Below, in pieces: positions 1 through 8,781 of a stretch of DNA of 55,230 nucleotides (positions are counted from its first letter, which is position 1; each line of letters starts with the position of its first letter). Source of the stretch: Cryomorpha ignava (GTDB lineage Bacteria; Bacteroidota; Bacteroidia; Flavobacteriales_D; Cryomorphaceae); NCBI RefSeq assembly GCF_010686655.1, contig NZ_JAAGVY010000033.1, positions 1 to 55,230 of the forward strand. The letters are read 5' to 3'. The notes under the pieces were generated by a model, which did not search any database, had not been told where the DNA came from, and saw only the letters and a program-made list of their open reading frames with translations. The position numbers and the translations under genes are program-made.

Positions 1-106
1 CCAAAACCGATTTTGGAACAACCATTAACAATATCCCAAATATCAAACGGTTAAATCAATTTCTTGAGGAAGATTAAAAGAATAAATATCATGTTTTAGT
101 GTACTT

Positions 107-800
107 TTAGATGTGCGAAACTTTAGTTAGTATGAACATCTCTTCTGCAACCCCAGAACCTTCAATATATAAAGAATAGGTTTCTGGCGAGTCACCTTTT
201 ATATATACGGAACCATTAACATAGAGGTCATGCTCATCAAAAAAGTCTTCAGTATTTATGCCAACCTTCCCATTGGGTGAGAGAGAAAGAGGAACCTTAT
301 TGTTATTTGTATTTTTAAAGCGAAGATTTTTGTTGGAACTGGTTCTCCATGAAAATTCAGGTTGAGTACCGGAATAGCTTAAATTTATTTTGTTCGTACT
401 ATTGTAGAAAATACCTGCACTACCTCCTATTGAAAGTGCTTCACCCCCATTACTACCGTCATAAGCTATTCTGGTTTTACCTCGGCCATCTATTGAGAAA
501 AGGTTGCTCTCGGGATAGACGTTCCAATTATATCTTTTAATTCTTAAGGCATATTCCGGATTCGAAATAAAGTAGCCTCCTCCGACGATTCCAACTTGTT
601 CTTCAACAAGGTCTATTCTGAGTGCAACTCCTTTGTCTTCAGACTCAACAATATGGATTGCTGCTTCGGGTTTGTCTTGATTTATACCCATTCCATTACC
701 ACCTGTTGTTGTAAAAGTTTGGTTATTCGGCACGAAAACTTTGTCCTGACCAAAAGTAAAGATTGAAATGAATTAAGCAAGAAATAGTAAGAGATTTCAT
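107..800 (-). pseudogene. Secreted repeat-type surface protein, frameshifted in the signal peptide
   Basis: The open frame (208 codons from a GTG at 733) begins in the middle of what looks like a signal peptide. The in-frame sequence just before the GTG reads ISIFTFGQDKVF, a typical Bacteroidota signal-peptide end. A good start, ATG at 800 (MKSLTISCL), lies one frame away. Removing one A of the TTAATTC at about 773-774 joins the two into a complete signal peptide, so a single-base insertion has probably broken the gene. The body (GMGINQDKPEAAIHI, LSPNGKVGINT, LYVNGSVYIKG, YSLYIEGSGVAEEMFI) resembles the tail-fibre-like or cell-surface proteins common in Bacteroidota. In that family, as I recall it, the chain continues past the EEMFILTKVS motif; here it stops two residues later, so the C-terminus also looks truncated. 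A sequencing error at the A run is the alternative. Confidence 0.6.
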
Positions 801-902
801 AGTCTATTAAGTTAAGATTGAACCACAAGATACACCGCAAATGTGAATTTGCAAAATTTAACGATCAAAAAATTGTTTATTTCAATCTAAAAACAGTACG
901 AC

Positions 903-912
903 GGGGGGGGGG
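903..912. repeat. Homopolymer tract of ten G
   Basis: Ten consecutive G in an otherwise AT-rich gap between cvpA and the frameshifted gene that starts at 800. It lies about 100 bp upstream of that gene's ATG (as a C tract on its coding strand). Tracts of this length are prone to slippage. Confidence 0.85.
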
Positions 913-972
913 TAATACATTGGATAACAGGCAAATATGGCCGGAAAAATATTTGAGTTATTTTTGGCAAGC

Positions 973-1512
973 TCACAAACCCTCCACATTCTCTTTCAAA
1001 TCCTCAAATCGTTTTTCTATTTCATCCATCCACGAGCGATCGTGTAAAATGGGAAATAGCTTTGGCGCAATAGAAGAAATTGGCTTGTAAAGCAGAGATT
1101 CCTGCTTCCATTTTGGAGAAATGAGTTTGTCAGTAAGTGGAAATCCATTCAGAATGAAAAATAATCCGCTTACAATCAGCGCAAATTTCAAAGCTCCGAA
1201 AAGCAAACCAAAAAGTTTGTTTACCAGCCCGAGGGCTACCATTTTTATAACGCCTTCCAGCACTTTTCCAAAGATAAAGACGACTATGACGATAAGAATA
1301 AACACAATTGAAAAGGCAAGCACAAGGCTCATTCGCGGGTCGGTATTAAATTCGGCTTGCAAATATTCACCGGCCATATCGCCAAAAGCCGCTGCTCCAT
1401 ATATTCCAAGCACCAGTGCCATCAGGGTGCAGAGCTCTATGATTAGTCCGCGCTTAAATCCGCGATACATGCCCCAAAGGATGGGTATGGCGATTATTAG
1501 ATCAAGATACAT
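973..1512 (-). CDS. cvpA: CvpA family membrane protein
   Basis: A 179-residue integral membrane protein with four or so hydrophobic segments (about residues 3-45, 63-85, 100-125). The N-terminal MYLDLIIAIPILWGMYRGFK followed by the GLIIELCTLMAL helix is the usual CvpA/colicin V production signature, and the length fits. The family is widespread, but its molecular role is poorly defined; it was named for a requirement in colicin V export. The start overlaps the stop of the upstream gene in a TAATG junction (1510-1514), so it is translationally coupled and co-transcribed with the 135-residue gene, probably also with lipB and the sugar isomerase. Confidence 0.88.
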   Translation of the reverse strand: MYLDLIIAIPILWGMYRGFKRGLIIELCTLMALVLGIYGAAAFGDMAGEYLQAEFNTDPRMSLVLAFSIVFILIVIVVFIFGKVLEGVIKMVALGLVNKLFGLLFGALKFALIVSGLFFILNGFPLTDKLISPKWKQESLLYKPISSIAPKLFPILHDRSWMDEIEKRFEDLKENVEGL

Positions 1513-1919
1513 TAGCTAAGCAGAACTCCTTTTTTCCCAATGATGGGCACATCTGTTAAATTTGATGTTTGAATGCTCTCGGCTACAAAAACGTATTTTT
1601 TATCGAATATTTCCTTTCCGATGTAAAAACTTACCCAATACTGATTGCTAATAGCAAAAAGCTCAGGCATAATAGTCTCTATTTTGGCGAAACCCATTGC
1701 TGGAATTACTTCTACATAATGCCTTAATTCGCTGGTCTCTACTTTGTCTTTATTCAAAATTCCGTAGCCTTTTGATGACACCAGTACATTTTCGAGCGGC
1801 ACATTTTTCTTGTTAATCAAATAAATATACCATTCGTCTTCGTTCGTTTCAGCATTCGGCGTGGGTATAGCTGCGAGGGCAATATCTGAGACTCTTAGAT
1901 TTGGAATATCCTTAATCAT
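1512..1919 (-). CDS. Conserved hypothetical protein between lipB and cvpA
   Basis: A 135-residue soluble protein with no signal peptide or membrane segment. It reads as a mixed alpha/beta domain with an IPTPNAETNEDEWYIYLIN stretch near residues 18-36 and a YWVSFYIGKEIFDKKYVFV stretch near 93-112. I recognise it only as the kind of small protein that sits next to cvpA in Bacteroidota; I recall such proteins sometimes being mislabelled as phenylalanyl-tRNA synthetase alpha subunits, but I see no synthetase motif. It overlaps cvpA by one base and is 20 bp downstream of lipB, so it is part of the same operon. Function unknown. Confidence 0.75.
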   Translation of the reverse strand: MIKDIPNLRVSDIALAAIPTPNAETNEDEWYIYLINKKNVPLENVLVSSKGYGILNKDKVETSELRHYVEVIPAMGFAKIETIMPELFAISNQYWVSFYIGKEIFDKKYVFVAESIQTSNLTDVPIIGKKGVLLS

Positions 1920-1939
1920 CGCATAGATTTTTGGTAAAA

Positions 1940-2653
1940 TTAGGAAATTAGCTCCCAGCCAAACAAATGAGTAAGGTGGAATTGTAATTTTTCTTTTACC
2001 TCGTTCATATCCACAGGTCTATTTAATTCTTTTTCCATAGATGTTACTCCTTTATCGTCAATACCGCAGGGAATAATGTGATCAAAATACCCGAGATCTG
2101 TATTTACATTAAATGCAAATCCGTGCATAGTAACCCAGCGGCTGCATTTTATACCTAAGGCACATATTTTCCGGGCCAGCTGGGTATCATGCCCGTCAAT
2201 CCACACACCTGTAAGGCCTTTTACGCGATCGGCCGATATTTCATAATCTCTTAAGGTGAGTATAACGGCTTCTTCGAGATAGCGGAGGTATTTATGAATA
2301 TCGGTAAAGAATTGATCGAGATCCAGAATAGGATAACCAACAATTTGTCCCGGCCCGTGAAAGGTAATATCGCCACCGCGGTTTATACGATGGTAATCAA
2401 TTTGTTTTTCTTGCAGTTCGGCTTCCGCCAAAAGCAGATTTTCGGGTTTACCACTTTTGCCGAGTGTATAAACTGGAGGATGCTCGCAGAATAGGAAATG
2501 GCTTTGCGGATAGCTTTCCGGAAGGGCATTGGTTCGCAGAACAATTTTTTGAGCAATCGTTTCGCTGAAAAGCACTTCTTGCAGATCCCAGGCATCGTTA
2601 TATTTAACGATACCCAGATCCTTGAATTTAACCAGTTTTTCGCGGTCGTTCAC
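1940..2653 (-). CDS. lipB: Octanoyltransferase LipB
   Basis: Transfers the octanoyl group from acyl carrier protein to lipoyl-dependent enzyme subunits (pyruvate and 2-oxoglutarate dehydrogenases, glycine cleavage H protein) in lipoate synthesis. The protein is 237 residues, typical for the family. The RGGDITFHGPGQ signature is at residues 92-103, the invariant lysine is K169 in the ALGIKCSRWVTMHG stretch, and the acyl-thioester cysteine is C196 in IIPCGI. The start is a GTG immediately after the stop of the upstream isomerase gene (zero spacing), which implies translational coupling. The partner lipA is not in this window. Confidence 0.95.
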   Translation of the reverse strand: MNDREKLVKFKDLGIVKYNDAWDLQEVLFSETIAQKIVLRTNALPESYPQSHFLFCEHPPVYTLGKSGKPENLLLAEAELQEKQIDYHRINRGGDITFHGPGQIVGYPILDLDQFFTDIHKYLRYLEEAVILTLRDYEISADRVKGLTGVWIDGHDTQLARKICALGIKCSRWVTMHGFAFNVNTDLGYFDHIIPCGIDDKGVTSMEKELNRPVDMNEVKEKLQFHLTHLFGWELIS

Positions 2654-3661
2654 TTACTTTGCCAATTCGCTTTTTAAGTAGTCAATCACTTCAATTTCAA
2701 GTGGATTCACCTGACGTTCCATAGCGAGATAGTACGATATCCAATCGCCGAGGTGAATGAGGTAATAAGCCCTTGCGATCCGCGAATTGCCTTTTGGATT
2801 CAGATCAATAACCTTATCAGTATAGCGACCAATTATTTCTTTGCTAAGCTCCATGCGTGTTGCCGTTCCCGGATGATCTTCGGGTGTGTGGATAAACAAA
2901 GCCGAAAAATTGTTTGATCCTCCTGCCCAGCCTACCAACTCATTGTGGTTCATCTCCGGTAGCGAATGGTGCCAGCAAAGCATTTTGGCATTTTCATTTA
3001 TCTGCTGGCGCAACCTTACGGCCAAGCCTTCACTTCGCGTTTCTGAGTAAATAACCGGCGTTGTATTGGCTATTTTATTGGCAATAGCCGCAGCTTCTGT
3101 TCGAATAAATCCCGCATCTTTTTTCAATAGATGAGCTGCTTCGTGCAATTCATCAATGAAGTACCCGTCTATTAATCCATAAGCTTGCAGCACAAAAAAT
3201 TGCTGTACAGAATTGTATCCAAAGCTGGTACGAGGGGGCTGACCTCCCGGAATTTCGATGCAATTATAACTCCGCTCCCAGCAAAGTTGCTTTAGCTTTC
3301 CTCCCGCGGTAATGGCCGCAATCTGAGCGCTGTGTTGAATGGCTTCGCCAAGTGCGCTCAAGGTCTCTTCCGTATTTCCGCTGTAGCTTGTTGCCACAAA
3401 AAGAGTGCGTTCATTTACCCATTTAGGAATGCGGTAATCATTAACAAGCGTAACCGGAACGGCACATTTATCCCACACAAGTTGCGAGACTATTTTGCCG
3501 CCTATACCCGAGCCGCCAAGCCCCACAATTACTACATTATCAACGTCATCTGTTTTGAAATTTTTAATGGCTTTGGTGCCAATTTCAATTGCCTCAATCA
3601 TATTTTCAGGAAACTGCACAATGTAGTTTTCCATTTCTGCCAGTGCGGTACTTAGTGCCAT
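2654..3661 (-). CDS. Bifunctional phosphoglucose/phosphomannose isomerase (SIS family)
   Basis: A 335-residue cytoplasmic sugar isomerase that would interconvert fructose-6-phosphate with glucose-6-phosphate and mannose-6-phosphate. It has the SIS-domain start VIVGLGGSGIGGKIVS near residue 45, the substrate-loop pattern ATSYSGNTEET near 90-100, and the C-terminal LPEMNHNELVGW with the catalytic glutamate and histidine expected of the bacterial/archaeal bifunctional PGI/PMI family. The length fits that family rather than classical Pgi (about 550 residues). It is the first gene of the run isomerase-lipB-hypothetical-cvpA. Confidence in the family is high; substrate range is inferred from homology. 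Confidence 0.9.
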   Translation of the reverse strand: MALSTALAEMENYIVQFPENMIEAIEIGTKAIKNFKTDDVDNVVIVGLGGSGIGGKIVSQLVWDKCAVPVTLVNDYRIPKWVNERTLFVATSYSGNTEETLSALGEAIQHSAQIAAITAGGKLKQLCWERSYNCIEIPGGQPPRTSFGYNSVQQFFVLQAYGLIDGYFIDELHEAAHLLKKDAGFIRTEAAAIANKIANTTPVIYSETRSEGLAVRLRQQINENAKMLCWHHSLPEMNHNELVGWAGGSNNFSALFIHTPEDHPGTATRMELSKEIIGRYTDKVIDLNPKGNSRIARAYYLIHLGDWISYYLAMERQVNPLEIEVIDYLKSELAK

Positions 3662-3791
3662 AGACTTTTAATCTGTATAAAATAACACGCGAAGATATTA
3701 AAGATACCCTTATAAACGGATGTAAGTCAATATTAAAAAACGAGAATTTTCTATATGGTGAGCGATAACTTGTCATATTCACGCTTTTTCG

Positions 3792-4034
3792 TTGTCGGGC
3801 CGTGCTGACGACTAAATGTTAGCCCATCATGATAAACGCAGACCCGAAAGGTTTTGGTGGTAAGAGGCGATTAAAGAAGTGATGAGATCGAAACTTTGGG
3901 GTCTTTAATTTGGCGGAAGGGGAGTTTGAGACAAGCTATACTGCTACTTTTAGTGTAGAGACCCCAAAGGAGAAAAAAATACAATTCCATACGCACGCCC
4001 TTTGCTTGTCGGGTCGGGCTGACAACTAAATATT
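3792..4034 (+). repeat. Dispersed direct repeat pair
   Basis: Two similar 29-bp segments, 3792-3820 and 4006-4034. Both run TTGTCGGG..., GCTGAC, then ACTAAAT, and differ at a few positions. They lie in a gene-free stretch (3662-4400) that looks like layered repeat debris rather than coding sequence. Confidence 0.6.
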
Positions 4035-4096
4035 TACTTATGAGGGCCAAATAAAGGAGAAAAAAACACCTTTTCATACGCACCCCCTTGGTTGTC
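3966..4096 (+). repeat. Imperfect 45-bp tandem-type direct repeat
   Basis: Copy one is 3966-4010 and copy two 4053-4096. Both begin AAAGGAGAAAAAAA and share CATACGCAC and a closing TTGTC, with scattered substitutions. The right copy ends at the left edge of the MITE-like element at 4096-4315. No gene is supported here; a 70-codon minus-strand frame through this area is made of the repeats themselves. Confidence 0.65.
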
Positions 4097-4315
4097 TAAT
4101 CTCTATACACATCTTTTGACATCTCATTTACTTGGTAAAATGTAGAGGTGAAGAAATATGATAACGTTAGAATCTCTATCTCAATAAATCCATTTCTACA
4201 TTAACTCAAATCACTGGTTATCAATGCACGGGTGCGGGAAGGTGTTGATGAACAATTGTTTCTAAGGTCTGAACACCAAAAGACAATATTCGAGTACGAT
4301 ATGTATAGAGATTAG
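4096..4315. mobile_element. MITE-like element, 220 bp, 14-bp TIRs, 9-bp target duplication
   Basis: The left end (4096-4109) reads CTAATCTCTATACA. Its exact reverse complement is at 4302-4315, and pairing continues after one mismatch (17 of 18). The element is flanked by a perfect 9-bp direct repeat, CTTGGTTGT, at 4087-4095 and 4316-4324, which is what a target-site duplication should look like. There is no internal ORF of useful size, so it would depend on a transposase elsewhere. It inserted less than 65 bp upstream of the lysS promoter box. No transposase with matching ends is visible in the window. Confidence 0.82.
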
Positions 4316-4378
4316 CTTGGTTGTAAGTTCTTGCCCTCGACTTAAAATTAACCATCTAGCAAACGCCTCTAAAAATCA

Positions 4379-4386
4379 TATCTTTG
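4379..4386 (+). promoter_or_regulatory. lysS -7 promoter element (TATCTTTG)
   Basis: A match to the Bacteroidota TAnnTTTG box 14 bp before the lysS ATG at 4401, implying a very short leader. No clear -33 TTG is seen at the usual spacing. Confidence 0.6.
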
Positions 4387-4400
4387 CCAAAATTTTTACA

Positions 4401-6125
4401 ATGAGCAGTGCACCTTTAAGCGAACAGGAAGCGATTAGACGTCAGACTGTAGACGCCATCCGAAAAATGGGAATTGATCCCTATCCACCCGAAGAAGTAG
4501 AAGTAACCCATACTTCAAAAGACATAAAAAGCCGATTTACCGAAGGAGAAAAGGAATGGGAAGAGGTAAAGATTGCGGGACGACTCATGTCGAAACGCGT
4601 TATGGGAAAGGCTTCATTTGCAGAGATTCAAGATCAATCCGGAAAAATTCAGCTCTACTTTAATCGGGATGAGATTTGTCCGGGCGAAGATAAATCGGTA
4701 TACAATGACCTGTTTAAGAAACTGATAGATCGCGGCGATTATATTTCGGCCGAAGGGTTTGTGTTTAAAACGCAAGTGGGTGAAACGTCAATCCATGTAA
4801 AGTCATTTACCCTTTTGAGCAAATCGCTTAAGCCACTGCCATTTCCCAAAACAGATGACGAAGGAAATGTACACGATGCCTTTACCGATCCCGAGCAGCG
4901 ATACCGACAGCGGTATGTTGACTTGACGATAAACACAAAGGTGCGCGACACTTTCGTGAAACGCACCAAAGTGATAAATACCATGCGCGATTATTTTAAT
5001 GAGCGCGGATACCTGGAAGTTGAAACACCGATTTTGCAACCTATCCCTGGCGGAGCGTCGGCAAGGCCATTTGAAACGCATCACAATGCGCTCAATATGC
5101 CATTGTATTTGCGAATTGCCAATGAGCTCTATCTCAAAAGGCTGATAGTTGGTGGATTTGAAGGTGTTTATGAATTTGCCAAGAGCTTCAGAAATGAAGG
5201 AATGGACAGAACCCACAATCCTGAATTTACAATGATGGAAATTTACGTGGCTTACAAAGACTACGTGTGGATGATGGAATTTACGGAAAGCCTTCTCGAA
5301 AAAATCGCGGTAGAAGTAAATGGCAAATCCGAAGCGGTGATTGGCGAGAATACCATCTCATTTAAGACCCCTTTCCGCCGCCTTACAATGATTGATGCGA
5401 TTAAAGAATATACAGGAGTGGATATCGCCGGAATGGATCAAGCCGACCTGAGAAAAGTATGTAAAGACCTCAACATCCCGATTGAAGATAGCATGGGGAA
5501 AGGCAAACTAATCGATGAAATTTTTGGTGAAAAATGTGAAGCCAATCTTATTCAGCCTACTTTCATTACCGATTACCCAATTGAAATGTCGCCACTTTGC
5601 AAAAAGCACCGCGACAACCCCGAGCTCACAGAGCGTTTTGAGTTGATAATCAACGGAAAAGAAATTGCCAATGCTTATACAGAATTGAATGACCCGATAG
5701 ATCAACGCGAGCGTTTTGAAGATCAGCTAAAACTTTCTGAAAAAGGCGACGACGAAGCCATGTTTATCGACAACGATTTCTTGAGAGCGCTTGAGTATGG
5801 AATGCCGCCAACATCAGGGCTGGGTATCGGAATAGATAGACTGGTAATGCTTATTACCAACAACACTTCCATTCAGGAAGTGCTTTTGTTTCCACAAATG
5901 CGTCCTGAGAAAAAAGTCAAAAACGACACGCCTGAAGATTTCGAAAAAGCCGGAATTCCAAAGGAATGGTCAGCCCACGTTATTGCAGCAGGCTTTACCA
6001 GTGTAAAAGATTTGAAAGCCGAAAAAGCGACGGTAGTTCACCAGAAGTTAAACGGTTTTAGAAAAAAGAATAAGCTTGATATTGCTGCGCTTCAGCTTGA
6101 TGAGGTTAGTGCTTGGCTGGGTTGA
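4401..6125 (+). CDS. lysS: Lysyl-tRNA synthetase, class II
   Basis: Charges tRNA-Lys with lysine. The frame is open further upstream, but ATG 4401 ([12 protein letters not shown]) is chosen because it follows the TATCTTTG box and matches usual N-termini; the product is 574 residues. The N-terminal OB-fold anticodon-binding domain (about residues 50-160) is followed by the class II catalytic core, with motif 2 as [20 protein letters not shown] and motif 3 as [11 protein letters not shown]. After motif 3 there is an extension of about 70 residues ending in DEVSAWLG that resembles a helix-hairpin-helix-type tail; such tails occur on LysRS of some Bacteroidota. It appears to be a single-gene transcript, with repeats on both sides. 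Confidence 0.96.
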   Translation: MSSAPLSEQEAIRRQTVDAIRKMGIDPYPPEEVEVTHTSKDIKSRFTEGEKEWEEVKIAGRLMSKRVMGKASFAEIQDQSGKIQLYFNRDEICPGEDKSVYNDLFKKLIDRGDYISAEGFVFKTQVGETSIHVKSFTLLSKSLKPLPFPKTDDEGNVHDAFTDPEQRYRQRYVDLTINTKVRDTFVKRTKVINTMRDYFNERGYLEVETPILQPIPGGASARPFETHHNALNMPLYLRIANELYLKRLIVGGFEGVYEFAKSFRNEGMDRTHNPEFTMMEIYVAYKDYVWMMEFTESLLEKIAVEVNGKSEAVIGENTISFKTPFRRLTMIDAIKEYTGVDIAGMDQADLRKVCKDLNIPIEDSMGKGKLIDEIFGEKCEANLIQPTFITDYPIEMSPLCKKHRDNPELTERFELIINGKEIANAYTELNDPIDQRERFEDQLKLSEKGDDEAMFIDNDFLRALEYGMPPTSGLGIGIDRLVMLITNNTSIQEVLLFPQMRPEKKVKNDTPEDFEKAGIPKEWSAHVIAAGFTSVKDLKAEKATVVHQKLNGFRKKNKLDIAALQLDEVSAWLG

Positions 6126-6197
6126 GCTCTTGGTTATTTGTTTTTGGTTTTTAGAGATGATGCTTTTTTGTAAGCACGCTCTCAAACGCTCAGTCTA

Positions 6198-6449
6198 CCA
6201 CGCTTTTTAGCGTGGCGTCTCGCCATGCCTGCGGCTTGGTATACTACAGGTTGTTAACTCTGGCGTCTCGCCAGGCTTGACTTACGGAAATGTGAAATGC
6301 AATATCAGGATTTTGAATATCAAGATCTTGATGCGGTTATTCGTCCAATTGAACCTGGCGAGACGCCAGACGAAAAGACCCCAAGCTCAAAAGCTTGGCG
6401 ACTGCGATATGGTGACGTCGGTCGAAGAGTCCCAAGTCAAAAATCTTGG
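6198..6449. repeat. REP-like palindrome cluster
   Basis: A run of short hairpins in the 375-bp gap after lysS: CCACGC/GCGTGG (6198-6215), TGGCG/CGCCA (6213-6225), CTGGCG/CGCCAG with a TCT loop (6260-6274), the same palindrome with an AGA loop (6355-6369), CCAAGC/GCTTGG (6381-6398) and CCAAG/CTTGG (6432-6449). The unit palindrome + CCCCAAGC + GCTTGGCGACTGCG (6355-6405) recurs at 41694-41740, so this is a dispersed family. Small frames crossing it are not believable genes. The outer edges (about 6128-6155 and 6466-6500) are A/T-rich near-inverted copies of each other. Confidence 0.75.
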
Positions 6450-6500
6450 CGATTGGCCTTTTGGTTACTGAGAACCAAAAACCAAGAACCAAAAACCCCC

Positions 6501-6734
6501 TCAAGATTCCAACCTTAGCACCATATCTCTCGAAATCCGATAATTATCATACAGCGAAAAACTAACCAAAAAAATGCCAAAGGTGGCAAATAAAAGCAAC
6601 CATTTTTCGGTATGCATGCTGTGGTAAAAAACTGCAAGGTCGCTTATTGCGAGCATGTTAAAAAGAAGCAAGTTCTTATTTCTGATTGTACGTAGTTGTT
6701 CAAGGGGGAGTTTTTTGAGGTCATCCACGTTCAT
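6501..6734 (-). CDS. Small membrane protein, unknown
   Basis: A 77-residue protein with ATG at 6734. After a charged amphipathic N-terminus (MNVDDLKKLPLEQLRTIRNK), two hydrophobic segments are visible, about residues 22-38 (weaker, NLLLFNMLAISDLAVFY) and 45-62 (WLLLFATFGIFLVSFSLY). It lies 67 bp downstream of the HEAT/cyclophilin lipoprotein gene on the same strand and could share its transcript. Codon use and composition look like real coding sequence. I do not recognise the family. Confidence 0.6.
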   Translation of the reverse strand: MNVDDLKKLPLEQLRTIRNKNLLLFNMLAISDLAVFYHSMHTEKWLLLFATFGIFLVSFSLYDNYRISRDMVLRLES

Positions 6735-6801
6735 ATATTCTTCTGTTAAATAGCAGAGTTTTTACGCGTAGATGGCTTTATAGTTACAAGATCCAGATTG
6801 T

Positions 6802-8712
6802 TTACTGAGTGTAATTAATCCGCACCGAATCTATTCTGGTGCCTGTAGTAATATCTGTCAAGCCTTCAATTCCCTCGGTAAGGGCGCCAAAAATGGTATA
6901 GCGTCCGTTAAGGTGCGGAGTGGGAATATGGGTAAAGAAAAACTGACAACTTTCGGTATCTTTTCCGGCCGAGGCAATACCAGCTACGCCTGTGCCGTAT
7001 TTGAGTGGCGAAAATTCTGACCTGATGGTATAATCGGTGCTTCCATATCCATCGCCTCGCGGGCCGCCACCCTGGCTTACAAATACGGGAACAATCCTGT
7101 GAAAATAAGTTCCGTCGTAAATTCCTTTTTCGGCAAGAGCGACAAAATTTGATACCGTGCCCGGGGCATCTTCTATTAATAATTTCATCGTTAAGGGTCT
7201 GCCGCCAATATAAATATCTGCGGAAGCTTCGGTAGAGATTTTGGCAACCAAATCCCAATCAACATTATGTGTAAAAGGAATTGATTCCGGCATATATATT
7301 TCACCTTTCATTTTGGCAATAACCTTTTGCAATCCGTTTCGGGTTTCGGCGTCGCCTTCTGTTTGAAAATTTGCCAGAGAAGTCTCAAATGCTCCGATCG
7401 AAATTTTTTCAGGATCGTAGAATTCAGGTTCCAAAAAAGCATTGGCATAAAGATAGGTTTGTGCCAGAAGACCTTTTTCCAAGGCGGTTTTTGCCTCGCT
7501 GTAAAAAAACGGTTTCCAGTTTTCAAATTTTTCAGCTCCTATAATTAAACCTTCGGCAGCAGCCGTACCCAATGGAGAATCTAGCGAACTGTATTGTTGT
7601 AAAGTGTCTATAGCAAAACGAATGTGCCCTAGATTTTTAAAGAATACAGCCTTTTCTACATCGTTTTTAAACCGCACACGATTCCAGAGTTCCAGTCCTT
7701 TTTCCCTGAGCGAATCATTGGCTAAGAATGCGGTAATAATTGAGGCTCTCACTTCGGGAACCGGAGAAGTAATGGCAATTTGATCTAATTTTTTTAAATA
7801 TGCGCTGTCCCATTTGCCCGAAAGGCGATTGGCAGCATTCATTGCTACCCACGCCGAACCATCTTCGAGTGCACTTGCAATAAGTTCTTGAAAATGGAGC
7901 GAATTTCCATCGGCTACAGCCAAAATAGCGGAAGCTCTGGGTCGTGGATCAATGTCTTTTCCGGCGATTTGAATAAGCACCTCATCCACATTATTTATAT
8001 GCCGCATAGCCATTACTGCTGTTGCCCGCAATTCAGGATTAGGATCTTCGAGAGCAATTTTTTCAATCTCTTCCCTGTAATCTGAAAGATCAAAATCTTT
8101 CTGTCGGCTAAGTGTGTTTAAGGCGGCGAGTCTAGTATCTGTCTCGCGCGATTTTAGGTGAGCAACCACCACTTTTAAATGCTCTCCTTTGAGGAGGTTG
8201 CGCAAAGTAGCCTGATAAATCCCCCACATTTTTCCCGATTCTTCCAGTGCAGTAGAGGGCTCGTGGAAAATAAGGTACTCAAGTGCATTGGCATTCGCCG
8301 ACTTGCCAATCGCCTCAAGAAGTTCGGCTTTAATTTCGGGAATAGTTGCTTTCTTAAAGGCCTTTTCGAGTGCCGGAAGTGATGTGGTGTCGCGATACTG
8401 CCCTACTGCAAAAGCAGCAAACATGCGCACATAAGGTACCGGATCGCGCATTAGTTTGTATAAACTTTCTAAAGCAAGGGTATCTTGCACAGATCCCATT
8501 GTACGCGCATAAGCCATTCGATAGGCGGCTGTTTCGCTTTCGGCAAATGGAGCAAGAAGGGCGTATTTCCGCATATCAGCCGCGTCGTATATCAGCCTGA
8601 GCTCAGAATCTGTAAAGGCATTTTTGCCCGAATCATCTCTGTTTTTAGAATCTGAACAGCTGAAAACGATGATAATCAACAGTATGATGGAACTGAACCG
8701 GAATATGGGCAT
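6802..8712 (-). CDS. HEAT-repeat lipoprotein with C-terminal cyclophilin-type peptidyl-prolyl isomerase
   Basis: A 636-residue lipoprotein. The signal peptide ends in the lipobox VFSC (cysteine about residue 19). Residues about 60-330 form HEAT-like helical repeats (for example YVRMFAAFAVGQYRDTTSLPALEKAF, ELRATAVMAM). The last 140 residues are a cyclophilin domain: TVSNFVALAEKGIYDGTYFHR contains the catalytic arginine, followed by FVSQGGG, QFFFTH and PHLNGRYTIFG. The catalytic and substrate-pocket residues R, Q, F and H are present, so it should be an active proline isomerase at the cell envelope, with the repeats as a protein-binding scaffold. A GST-like cyclophilin alone would be about 160-200 residues; the fusion is Bacteroidota-style. 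It is divergent from gpsA, sharing a 69-bp intergenic region. Confidence 0.88.
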   Translation of the reverse strand: MPIFRFSSIILLIIIVFSCSDSKNRDDSGKNAFTDSELRLIYDAADMRKYALLAPFAESETAAYRMAYARTMGSVQDTLALESLYKLMRDPVPYVRMFAAFAVGQYRDTTSLPALEKAFKKATIPEIKAELLEAIGKSANANALEYLIFHEPSTALEESGKMWGIYQATLRNLLKGEHLKVVVAHLKSRETDTRLAALNTLSRQKDFDLSDYREEIEKIALEDPNPELRATAVMAMRHINNVDEVLIQIAGKDIDPRPRASAILAVADGNSLHFQELIASALEDGSAWVAMNAANRLSGKWDSAYLKKLDQIAITSPVPEVRASIITAFLANDSLREKGLELWNRVRFKNDVEKAVFFKNLGHIRFAIDTLQQYSSLDSPLGTAAAEGLIIGAEKFENWKPFFYSEAKTALEKGLLAQTYLYANAFLEPEFYDPEKISIGAFETSLANFQTEGDAETRNGLQKVIAKMKGEIYMPESIPFTHNVDWDLVAKISTEASADIYIGGRPLTMKLLIEDAPGTVSNFVALAEKGIYDGTYFHRIVPVFVSQGGGPRGDGYGSTDYTIRSEFSPLKYGTGVAGIASAGKDTESCQFFFTHIPTPHLNGRYTIFGALTEGIEGLTDITTGTRIDSVRINYTQ

Positions 8713-8753
8713 GATCTAAGCTTATAATTTGACCCCGAATCTAATAACATTTC

Positions 8754-8761
8754 TATCTTTA
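8754..8761 (+). promoter_or_regulatory. gpsA -7 promoter element (TATCTTTA)
   Basis: A one-mismatch TAnnTTTG box 20 bp before the gpsA ATG, with a TTG at 8729-8731 (22 bp upstream of the box) as a possible -33 element. Confidence 0.45.
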
Positions 8762-8781
8762 GCGGATTAAAATTTAGCCTA

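Noticed and set aside
818-1090. 90-codon plus-strand frame across the G10 tract
   Set aside because: It overlaps the cvpA 3' end in antisense, crosses the homopolymer and shows no protein-like pattern.
3871-4083. 70-codon minus-strand frame
   Set aside because: It is built from the two imperfect direct repeats and has no plausible start or domain.
6277-6518. Two overlapping short plus-strand frames
   Set aside because: They run through REP-like palindromes, so the translations only reflect the repeats.
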